Source: Protula sp. h YS-2021 (Eukaryota; Annelida; Polychaeta; Sabellida; Serpulidae). Taken from it: 64,000 bases of DNA. Positions 27,501 to 39,500 of the stretch are shown here, piece after piece (the stretch's first letter is position 1; the number at the start of each line of letters is the position of its first letter). The translations under genes and the position numbers were made by a program. The stretch is taken from contig OX457034.1 in NCBI GenBank assembly GCA_949752745.1, forward strand, positions 1,503,833 through 1,567,832, in the 5' to 3' direction. The notes beneath the pieces were generated by a model. That model was given only the letters and a program-made list of their open reading frames with translations, made no database searches and was not told where the DNA came from.

Positions 27501-30500
27501 CCTTAGAAATCGTATCTAATATAACGTTTCTCAATTGCACTCTTACTCAGCACTTTCACAAAGCAATTCCAAAATTGTACTTAAAGTGCTCTCTGAGCTC
27601 AGTTGCAATTTAGCTCTTTGGAATAAAGTCCAGTTGACAGAAAATGATAGGTAATTGCACTTAAAGCGAACAAACGAAATTGCAATTCACGATACATTGC
27701 GAACACTACAAATTACTAATTACAGTCAAAGAATCAAGCCGTAGGCATTACCGGCTATAGTCTATAGGCATAGGCAGACGCGTTTGATTCTGTGCGAACG
27801 ACGCGTTTGAGTGTGTATAGACGTCTCCTGTGATTATGTGTAGACGACGCCTTAGTCTGTGTGTAGACGTCTCCTGTGATTATGTGTAGACGACGCCTTA
27901 GTTTGTGTGTAGACATCTCCTGTGATTATGTGTAGACGACGCCTTAGTCTGTGTGTAGACGTCTCCTGTGATTATGTGTAGACGACGCCTTAGTCTGTGT
28001 GTAGACGTCCCCTGTGATTTTGTGTAGACGACGCCTTAGTCTATGTGTAGACGACGACTTTGATTGTGTGCAGACGACGCCTTTGGTTATGTGTGGAAGA
28101 CGCCTTTGAGTGTGTGTAGACGATGTTTTTCTTTGTGCGCAGGTCGGCGTTTGTGACGAGATGCAATACGATGACGCCTTTACGCTGCAGCACATAGAGC
28201 CTGAGCACGTGACCAACTTCAACTACATGGCCGGCATGGTGCCTTTCATCCAGAAACTCATCAAAGACGTGAGTGTCTCCAGCTGATATCCATGGGGGAG
28301 GGGAGGGGAGAAAGAAGAGAGGGGAGAAGGAGAGGAGAAGAGAGGAGGGGAGGGAGGAAGAGGAGAGGGGAGGAGGAAGAGGAAGAGGAAGAGGAAGAGG
28401 AGAGGGAAGGAGGACAAAAGAGGGGAAGAGGAAGAGGAGAGGGAGGGGGAGATGGGAGGGAGGGAGAGGAAGAGGAGATGGGAGGAGTTGGAGGAGCACG
28501 GGGAGAGGGGGAGGGGGAGGAGTGCCGGCATAGTGCCCTTCATTCAGAAACTGATCAAAGACAGTCCATGCCCCGGCAGGGGAGGGGGAGGGAGCGGAGG
28601 GAAAGTAAGTGAGGGTGAGGAGGGAGGGCGAAGCGGGAGGGGGAGAGGGGGAGGGAGGGTGAGGAGGGAGGGCAAACGGGAGGGGGAGAGGGAGAGGGAG
28701 GAGGGAGGGCAAAGCGGGAGGGAGAGAGGGGAGGGAGGGTGAGGAGGGAGGGCAAAGCGGGAGGGGGAGAGGGAGAGGGACGGTGAGGGGGGAGGGCAAA
28801 GCGGGAGGGGGAGAGGGAGAGGGAGGGTGAGGGGGAGGGCAAAGCGGGAGGGGGAGAGGGGGAGGGAGGGTGAGGAGGGAGGGCAAAGCGGAATGGGGAG
28901 GGGGAGGGAGGGTGAGGAGGGAGGGCAAAGCGGGAGGGGGAGAGGGGGAGGGAGGGGGAGGAGGGAGGGCAAAGCGGGAGGGAGAGAGGGGAGGGAGGGT
29001 GAGGAGGGAGGGCTAAGCGGCTCATGTCCCGGGGGAAGGGAGGGAGCGGAGGGAAGGCAGGGGAGGGTGAGGAGGAGGGGATGGGAAATGCATGGGGAAG
29101 GGGAGGGGGCCGGCGTGGTGGCATTCATGAAGCTGACCGGAAACGTCAGTGGAAGAAGGCCGGGTTGGCAGCCTGGATAGGAAAAGTGGCATGACGAATG
29201 TATAAAACCGTTATTCATATAACCTCCCTCCCCTATGAACCCCCCCCCCCCCGCCCACACACACAGTTTTTTTTTTTTTTTTTTTTTAAGGGGGTTGGGC
29301 ATTTTCATCAGTCATCACGTTTTTGTTGCCTTAAAATATTTAATGGCTAAATGTGGCCCTTGATTGTGAATAACTGAAGTAACGTAACGTAAAAAGTACA
29401 ACATAATTTTAAAGAAAAAAGCCACAGTGATGCCTGCGTGAGGTGAAGTACTGAGCATTGTGCGGGGGGCTGGGCTTTTGTGTTTTGATTGACAGAAGAA
29501 GTCAGGGCAGGTGGTGAAGGCGAAGGAGGCGTACGACATCGTGTGCGCGCTCAAGGAGTTGAAGGAATTCATGCTCGTCGACAGCGTGCCCAGCAAGAAG
29601 CGACAGAAGCTCCTGAGAAACCTCCGCGTACGTGCCACTTTTTCCCAACATTAGCCTGGGGGTGACGGTTAGCTCAGGTGGTCAGAGCGTTGGTCTGGTA
29701 ATCCCAAGGTCCCGAGTTCGATTCCTGCTCGGGGCGGTAAGCCTGAGAGTGGCGGTTAGCTAAGGTGGTCAGAGCGTTGGTCTGGTAATCCTAAGGTCCC
29801 GAGTTCGATTCCAGCTGGGGGCGGTAAGCATGGGGTGACGGCTGGCTCAGGTGGTCAGAGTGTTGGTCTGATAATCCCAAGGTCCCGAGTTTGGTTTTCT
29901 GCTCGGGACGGTAAGCCTGTGGGTGGCGGTTAGCTAAGGTGGTCAGAGCGTTGGTCTGGTAATCCCAAGGTCCCGAGTTCGATTCCAGCTGGGGGCGGTA
30001 AGCATGGGGTGACGGCTGGCTCAGGTGGTCAGACTGTTGGTCTGGTAATCCCAAGGTCCCGAGTTCGATTCCAGCTCGGGATGGTAAGCCTGGGGGTGAC
30101 GGTTAGCTCAGGTGGACAGAGCGTTGGTCTGGTAATCCCAAGGTTCCGAGTTCGATTGCTACTCTGGGCGGTAAGCCTAGGGGTGGCGGTTAGCTCAGGT
30201 GGTAAGAGCGTTGGTCTGGTGATCCCAAGGTCCCGAGTTCGATTCCAGCTGGGGGCGGTAAGCTTGAGGGTGACGGCTGGCTCAGGTTGTCAGTGCGTTG
30301 GTATGGTAATCCCAAAGTTTCTAGTTCGATTCCAGCTCGGGATGGTAAGCCTGGGGGTGACGGTTAGCTCAGGTGGACAGAGCGTTGGTCTGGTAATCCC
30401 AAGGTTCCGAGTTCGATTGCTACTCTGGGCGGTAAGCCTAGGGGTGGCGGTTAGCTCAGGTGGTAAGAGCGTTGGTCTGGTGATCCCAAGGTCCCGAGTT

Positions 30501-33500
30501 CGATTCCAGCTGGGGGCGGTAAGCTTGAGGGTGATGGCTAGCTCAGGTGGTCAGAGCGTTGGTCTGTGATCCCAAGGTCCCGAGTTCGATTCCAGCTCGG
30601 GACGGTAAGTCTGTGAGTGACGGTTAGCTTAGCTGGTTTGAGCGTTGTTCTGATGATCCGAAGGTTCCGAGTTCGATTCCAGGTCGGGGCGGTAAGCCTG
30701 GGGGTGGCGGTTAGCTCAGGTGGTCAGAGCGTTGGTCTGGTAATCCCAAGGTCCCGAGTTCGATTTCTGCTCGGGGCGGTAAGCCTGGGGGTGACGGTTA
30801 GCTCAGGTGGTCAGAGCGTTGGTCTGATAATTCCAAGGTCCCGCGTTCGATTCCAGCTCGGGACTATAAGCCTGGGGGTGATGGCTAGCTCAGGTGGTCA
30901 GAGCGTTGGTCTGTGATCCCAAGGTCCCGAGTTCGATTCCAGCTCGGGACGGTAAGTCTGTGAGTGACGGTTAGCTTAGCTGGTTTGAGTGTTGTTCTGA
31001 TGATCCGAAGGTTCCGAGTTCGATTCCAGGTCGGGGCGGTAAGCCTGGGGCTGGCGGTTAGGTCAGGTGGTCAGAGCGTTGGTCTGGTAATCCCAAGGTC
31101 CCGAGTTCGATTTCTGCTCGGGGCGGTAAACCTGTTGGTGGCGGTTAGCTCAGGTGGTTAGAGCGTTGGTCTGGTGATCCGAAGGTTCCGAGTTCGATTC
31201 CAGCTCGGGTCGGTGAGCCTAGGGCTGGCTTTTACCTCAGGTGGTCAGTGCGCTGGTCTGGTGATCCGAAGGTTCCGAGTTCGATTCCAGGTCGGGGCGG
31301 TAAGCAATAGATTGACGTTCGCTCCAATTGCTTTAGCTAAACCAATGCAGCGGGTTAGATCACGTATCACGGAATTCACAATGACGCCCACTGAGGCTTT
31401 CGACCATCCCCTTTTAATAATAAAAGCTTCTTTCCACTCCATATCTGATCTGCCATGGTCTCACATGATTTCTTGTTTTACCTTTCTTGATATTTATTAT
31501 ATCATACGGTGACGAACAGTATCAAGAGAATGCACATTCTTGATGGATTTCGTTTGCGACGACTAATCTTGATAAAAAAATTAACGTAAAAATTAGCATA
31601 TTAAAAAGGTCAACAGTAAAGCAACAAAACAACTGAAATTTAAATACAAATACATAAATAAAAATAGAGACACTGTCTTGAAGTCAAACGAAATATTTTA
31701 AAACACGGATTATTTGTATACAGATTGTAGAAGTGTTGGTTCAGCTTCTTCAGATCCCGCACAGAGGCACTCCGGATCAAAGGTAGGCCTTCTTCCTGCC
31801 ACACCCCGCACAGGGGCACCCCAGATCAAAAGTATGCCTTCTCCTGCCACACCCCGTACAGAGGCACTCTGGATCAAAGGTAGGCCTACTCCTGTCACAC
31901 CCCGGACAGAGGCACTCTGGATCAAAGGTAGGCCTACTCCTGTCACACCCCGTACAGAGGCACTCCGGATAAAAGGTAGGCCTACTCCTGTTACACCCCG
32001 TACAGAGGCACTCTGGATAAAAGGTAGGCCTACTCCTGTCACACCCCGTACAGAGGCACTCTGGATCAAAGGTAAGCCTACTCCTGTCACACCCCGTACA
32101 GAGGCACTCTGGATCAAAGGTAGGCCTTCTCTTGTGACACCCCGCACAGAGCCACTCTGGATCAAAGGTATTCCACATCATGTCACACCCCGTACAGAGG
32201 CACTCTGGATCAAAGGTAGGCCTTATCCTGTCACACCCCGTACAGAGGCACTTTAGATCAAAGGTAGGCCTTCTCCTGTTACACCCCGTACAGAGGCACT
32301 CCGGATCAAAGGTAGGCCTTATCCTGTCACACCCCGTACAGAGACACTCCGGATGAAAGGTAGGCCTTCTCCTGTGACACCCCGCACAGAGCCACTCTGG
32401 ATCAAAGGTATTCCACATCATGTCACACCCCGTACAGAGGCATTCTGGATCAAAGGTAGGCCTTATCCTGTCACACCCCGTACAGAGGCACTTTAGATCA
32501 AAGATAGGCCTTCTCTTGTTACACGCCGTACAGAAGCACCCCGGATCAAAGGTAGGCCTCCTTCCTGTCACACCCCGTACAGAGGCAAACAGAATTAAAG
32601 GTTGGCCTTCTTCCTGTCACACCCCGTACAGAGGCACCCCGGATCAAAGGTAGGCCTTCTTCCAGTCACACCAAGCACAGAGGCACCCAGGATCAAATGT
32701 TGGCCTTTCTAATGTCACACACCATACAGGGACACCCAGGATCAAAAGTAGGCCTCCTTTTTGTTACACCTCGTACAGAGGCAGCCAGGATCAAAGGTAG
32801 GACTTCTTCTATCACACCAAATACAGAAGCACCCAGGATCAAAGGCAGGCCTTCTCCTGTCACACCCCGTACAGTAGCACCCAGGATCAAAGGTAATCCT
32901 TCTACTCTCACACCCGTACAGAAGCACCCAGGATCAAAAGTAAACCTTCTTTCTTCCTATCACACTCCATAGAGAAGCCCCCAGGATCAAAGGTAGACCG
33001 TCTTTTCTCCTATCGCGCCCATACAGATACACCCAGGATCAAAGGTAAGGCTTCTTTCTTCTCTTCCTTCTTTCTATCACGACCCGTACAGAGACACCCA
33101 GCATCAAAGGTAAGGCTTCTTTCTTTTCTATTCTTTCTGTAACGCCCCGTACAGCGACCTCCAGGATTAAAGGTAAAGCTTCTTTCTTCTCTCTTCTTTC
33201 TATCAATCTCCGTATCGAGGCAAACAGGATCAAAGGTAAGGCTTCTTTCTTCTCTTCCTTCTTCCTATCACGCCAGTAACAGAGACACCCAGGATCAAAG
33301 TTAAGGCTTCTTTCTTCTCTCTTCTTTCTTTCACGCCCCGTACCGAGGCACCAAGGATCAAAGATAAGGCTTCTTTCTTCTCTTACTTCTTTCTATCACA
33401 CCCCATACAGAGACACCCAGGATCAAAGGTAAGGCTTGTTTCTTCTCTCTTCTTTCAATCTCGCTCCGTACGGAGGCACCCCGGATCAAAGCTAGGCCTC

Positions 33501-36500
33501 ATTCTTGTCACACCCCATACAGAGGCAAAAGTAGGCATTCTCCTGTCACAACAGGTGCAGAAGCACCCAGGATCAAAGGTAGGCCTTCTCCTGTCACACC
33601 GTACAGAAGCACCCAGGATAAAAAGTAAACCTTGTTTCTTCCTATCACACCGCATAGAGAAGCGGCCATGATCAAAGGTATACCGTCTTTTCTCCTATCG
33701 CGCCCCATACGGAGACAACCAGGATCAAAGTTGGGGCTTCTTTCTTCACTTCCTTCTTTCTATCACGACCCGTATAGACACACCCAGGATCGAAGGTAAG
33801 GCTTCTTTCTTCTCTTCCTTCTTTTTATCACACCCCATACAGAGGCACATAGGATCAAAGGTAAGGCTTCTTTCTTCTCCTCCTTTTTCTATCAGGCCCT
33901 ATACAAAGGCAACCAGGATCAAAGGTAAGGCTTCTTTCTTCTCTCTTCTTTCTATCACACCCCGTACCGAGGTATCGAGGATCAAAGGTTAGGTTTCTTT
34001 CTTCTCTTCTTTCTTCCTTTCACACCCCATATAGAGGCACCCCGGATCAAAGGTAAGGTTTCTTTCTTCTCTTTTTTCTTTCTATCACGATCCGTACAGA
34101 GGAACCCAGGAGCAAAACCAAGTCTTCTTTTTTGCTCTTCCCTCTTTCTATCACACCTCATACAGAGAACCTTGGATCAAAGGTAAGGCTTCTTTCTTTT
34201 CTATTATCTCCGTAATAAACCGTACAGAGACACCCAGGATTAAAGGTAGGGCATTTTCTTCTCTCTTCTTTCTTTCACGCTCCGTACAGAGACACCTTGG
34301 ATCAAAGGTAAGGCTTCTTTCTTCTCTCTTCTTTCAATCTCGCTCCATGCAGAGGCAAGCAGTATCAAAGGTAAAGCTGCTTTCTTCTCTTCCTTCTTCC
34401 TATCACGCCCCTTACGGAGATACCCAGGATAAAAGGTAAGGCTTTTTCTTCTCTCTTCTTTCTATCACGCCCCGTACAGAGATACCCAGGATCAAAAGTA
34501 AGGTTTCTTTCTTCTCTCTTCTTTCAATGTCGCTCCGTGCAGAGGCAAGCAGTATCAAAGGTAAGGCTGCTTTCTTCTCTTCCTTTTTTCTATCACGCCT
34601 TGTACCGATTCACCCAGAATCACAGGTAAGGCTTCTTTCTTCTCTGTTCTTTCTATCACGCCCCGTACCGAGGCACCCAGGATAAAAGGTTAGGCTTCTT
34701 TCCTCTGTTACTTCTTACTATTACACAACATTTAGAGATATCAAGGGTAAAAAATAAGGCTTCTTTTTTCTCTCTTCTTTCTATCACGCCCCGAACAGAG
34801 ACAGTTTGGATCAAATGCAAGGCTTCTACCTTCTCTCTTCTTTCTATCACGCCCCGTGCAGAGGCACCCAGAATGAAAGGTAAGGCTTCTTTCTTCTCTC
34901 TTCTTTCTATAACGCCCCGTTCAGAGACACCCAGGATAAAAGAAAAGGCTTCTTTCTTCTGTTCCTTCTTTCTGTCACGCCCCATAGGGGTGGCGCCCAA
35001 TTTCAAAGGTACGGTTTCTTTCTTCTCTTTTCTTTCTATCACGAACGATACAGAGACCCCCACGATCAAATTTTAGGCTTTCTATTTCTCTCATCTTTCT
35101 ATCAAGCCCCATGCAGAGACACCCAGGAGGAAAGGTAATGTTTTTTCATCTCTTCATTCTTTCTATCACACAACAAGCAGAGCCACCAAGGATCAAAGGT
35201 AAGGCTTCTTTTTTCTCCCTTTTTTTCTATAACAACCCATAGAGAGACACCCAGAATCAAAGGTAAGGGTTCTTTCTTCTCTCTTCTTTCTATCACACCC
35301 CGTACATAGACACCCAGGATCAAAGGCAAGGTTTTTGCTCTCTTCCTTTTTTGTGTTACACCGCATACTGAAAAACTCAGGATCAAAGGTAAGGATTTTT
35401 CTTTTCTCTCCTTTATATCGCGCCCTGTACAGATTAACCCTTGATAAAAGGTAAGGATTCTTTCTTCTCTCTTCTTTCTATCACGACCGTATTAAGATAC
35501 CCAGGATCAAAGGTAAGACTTCTTCCTTCTGTCTTCTATATATCACGCCCCGTGCCGAGGCACCCAGGATAAAAGGTAAGGCTTCTTTATTCTCTCTTCT
35601 TTCTTCTTTCAGGCCCCAAACAGAGACACTCAGGATCAAAGGTAAGGCTTCTTTTTTCTCCCTATTTTCGGTTACGACCCATACAAAGACGCCCAGGGTT
35701 AAAGGTAAGGCTTATTTCTTCTCTCTTCGTTCTATCGCGCCCGGTACAGAGGCACCCAGGATTACAGGTGAGGCTTCTTTCTTCTCTCCTCTTTCTATCA
35801 CGCCATTTACCTAGGCACTTTGGATCCAAGGTAAGGCTTCTTTCTTTTCTCGTCTTTCTATCAAGCGCAGTGCAGACACACCCAGGGTCAAAGGTAAGCC
35901 TTCTTTCTTCTCTCTTCTTTCTATCAAGCCCCTTACAGAGAAACCCAGGATCAAAGGTAAGGCTTCTTTCTTCTCTCTTCTTTTTATCACGCCCCGTACA
36001 GAGACATCGAGGGTCAGAGGTAAGGCATCTTTCTTTTCTCTTATTTCTATCACGCTCCGTACAAAGACACTCCTGATCAAAAGTAAGCTTCTTTCATCTG
36101 TCTTCTTTCTATCGCGCGCCGTACAAAGACACCCAGGATTAAAGGCAAGATTTTTTCCTCTCTGAATTCTCTCTATGACATCCTATACAGAGAGACCAAG
36201 TATCAAAGGTAAGGCTTCTTTCTTTTTTTCTTTCTATCGCTCCCCGTACAGATTAACCCTTGAACAAAGGTAAAGCTTCTTACCTCCCTTCCTTCTTTCT
36301 ATCACGCCCCATACAGAGACACCTAGGATCAAAGGTAAGGCTTCTTTCTTCTCTCTTCTTTCTATCACAAACCGTACAGTGGCACCAAGGATCAGAGGTA
36401 AGGCTTCTTTCTTCTCTCTTCTTTCTATCACACCCCGTAAAGAGACATCCAGGTTCAAAGGTAAGGATTCTTTCTTCTCTCTTCTCTCTATCACACCCCG

Positions 36501-39500
36501 TACAGTGGCACCAAGGATCAGAGGTAAGGCTTTTTTCTTCTCTTTTCTTTCTATCACGCCCCGTACAGAGGCACCCAGGATTAAAGGTAAGGCTTCTTTT
36601 ATCTCTTCCTTCTCTCTATCATGCCCCATACAGAGACACCCAGGATCAAAGGCAAGGCTTCTTTCTTCTCTCTTCTTTCTATCACACTCCGTACAGTGGC
36701 ACCAAGGATCAGAGGTAAGTCTTCCTTATTCTCTCTTTTTTCTATCACAACTCATTCAGAGACACCCAGGATTAAAGGTAAGGATTCTTTCTTCTCTCTT
36801 CTTTCTATTACTCCCCGTACAGAGACACCCAGGATCAAAGGTAAGGCTTCTTTTTTTCTCTCTTCTTTCTATCAGGCCTTGTAACGAGGCACCAGGATCA
36901 AAGGTAAGGCTTGTTTCTTTCTATAAGGCCCCGTACAGAAACCCCCAGGATGAAAGGCAAGGTTTCTTTCTTCTCTCTTCTTTCTATCACACCCTGTACA
37001 TAGACACACAGGATCAAAAGTAAGGCTTGTTTTTTCTCTTCCTTCTTTCCATCACGCCTAGTACAGACACACCCATTCTCAAAGGTAAGGGTTCTTTCTT
37101 TTCTCTTCTTTCTATCAGGCTGCGTAAAGACACATCCGGGATCAAAGGTAGGACTTCTTTCGTCTCTCTTACTTCTATCACGTCCCGTACAGAGTCACTC
37201 AGGATCAAAGGCAAGGCTTCTTTCTTCTCTTTTCTTTCTATCAGGCCCCGTACAGAGTCACTCGGGATCAAAGCTAAGGCTTCTTTCTTCTTTCTATCAC
37301 GCCCCGTACAGAGACACCCAGGATCGAGGTTAGGCTTTTTCTTCTCTCTTCTTTTTATCACCCTCCATACAGAGACACCCAGGATGAAAGGTAAGGTTTT
37401 TACGTCCCTTCCTACTTTCTTTCACGCTTCAAACAGAGGCATCCAGGATGAAAGGTAATTCTTCTTTCTTCTCTTTTCTTTCTATCACGCGCCATATAGA
37501 GGCACCTGCAAGGAAAAGTAAGTCTTCCTTATTCTCTGTTTTTTTTCTATCACGACAAATTCAGAGACACCCAGGATCATAGGTAAGGATTCTTTCTTCT
37601 CTCTTCTTTCTATCACAGCCCGTACAGTGGCACCAAAGATCAGAGGTAAGGCTTCTTTCTTCTCTTTTCTTTTTATCACGCCCCGTACAGAGACACCCAG
37701 GATCACAGGTAAGGATTCTTTCTTCTCCTTTCTTTCTATCACGCCCCGTACAGAGACACCCAGGATCAAAGGTAAGGCTTCTTTGATCTCTCTTCTTTCC
37801 ATCACGCTCCCTACAGTGGCACCCAGGATCAAAGGTAAGGTTTCTTTCTTCTCTCTTCTTTCTATCACACCCTGTGCCTAGACACACAGGATCAAAGGTA
37901 AGGCTTGTTTCTTCTCTTCCTTCTTTCCATCACGCCTAGTACAGAGACACCCATTCTCAAAGGTAAGGGTTCTTTCTTTTCTCTTCTTTCTATCAGGCTG
38001 CGTACAGAGACACCCAGGATCAAAGGTAGGACTTCTTTCGTCCCTCTTACTTCTATCACGTCCCGTACAGAGTCACTCAGGATCAAAGCTAAGGCTTCTT
38101 TCTTCTCTCTTCTTTCCATCACGCTCCCTACAGAGGCACCCAGGATCAAAGGTAAGGCTTCCTTCTTTTCTCTTCTTTCTATCACGCTCCCTATGGAGGC
38201 ACCCAGGATCAAAGGTAAGGCTTCTTTTTCTCTCTTCTTTCTATCACGCCCCGTACAGAGGCACCCAGGATCAAAGGTATTGCTTCTTTTTCTCTCTTCT
38301 TTCTTTCACGCCCTGTACAGGGGCACCCAGGATCAAAGGATCAATTTCTTTTTTACCGATGCTGAACCTTAATAATTTTGACAAGACATAAAAAAAGTTT
38401 TCGTTGGAAAATAATATTTGGCCATTAAAATGTGTTGTTTCGTTTTTAATGAAAAATGTTGCACGTGTAAAATGGCATATGTTATAATGTGCCTGTCTTG
38501 TTGGGGTCTATGTTCTTGTGTTCTGATGCGTGTTTTTGATGTATGTTTATGATGCATGTTTTGTATGTATGTTCATGACGGCAGCCACGCGACGCGGATT
38601 CTGGTGGAATGCTACGATGTGCTGTACATGTACCTGATGTGCCTGTCTTGTTGGGGCTCATGTATTCCTGTTTTTGACATTTTTTATGTTTGTTTATGAT
38701 GCATGTTTTGTACGTATGTTTGTGATGGCAGTCACGTGACGCGGATCCTGGTGGAATGCTACGATGTGCTGCACACGTGCCTGATGTGCCTATCGTGTTG
38801 GGATCGATGTACGCGTGCTTTTGATGCATGTTTTTATACATGTTTTGTGTGTATCTTTTGGACGGCAGTCACGTGACGCGAAACCGGGGTATTCGTGTTT
38901 TTAATATGTTTTTGATGCATGTTTTGTATGTATGTTTGTGATGGCAGTCACGTGTACCTGATGTGCCTGTCTTGTTGGGATCAATGTATTCGTGTTTTTT
39001 ATATGTTTTCGATGCATGGTTTTGATGCATGTTTTGTATGTACGTTTCTGATGACAGTCACGTGACGCGGATCCTGGTGGAATGCTATGACGTGCTGTAC
39101 ACGTACCTGATGGGCGACAGCCGCAAGAACGAGCTCTACATCGCCAAGCACATCGAATTCTTTGAAAGCCAAATCTCATTCGAGGTAACGTGTGTTTTCT
39201 TTGTATGCTTTCGTTAATGTCTGCGCAACCCCAACAGCCCATCTCTTAGAAGCTGAGTGTGTGTCGTAATTTAGAAGCTGAGGGGATTTGGTGATTTTAG
39301 AAGCTGAGCGAAGTTCGTGATTTAGAAGTTGAAGGGATTTCGTGATTTTAGAAACTGAGGTCATGTCATGATTTTACAGGCTTAGAGAATTTCGATACCA
39401 TACTTCATTTCAATTTGTCCCTTGTGGCTGATTCATAAACAAAGTCCATACAAAAATAAATTGATCCTTTTGAGAGCTAAAAAACTTGCTAATAAATCAC

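Noticed and set aside
28292..29308. Pro/Leu-rich or Gly/Arg/Glu-rich ORFs
   Set aside because: Translations of the purine-rich array on either strand.
29655..31310. Cluster of functional tRNA genes
   Set aside because: A and B boxes are present, but the anticodon and T stems do not pair and there is no acceptor-stem complementarity, so I call tRNA-like repeats only.
31710..38372. Multiple ORFs of 100-264 codons on both strands
   Set aside because: Unit lengths of 48 and 63 bp keep frames open automatically. The only supported coding segment is exon 15 itself.
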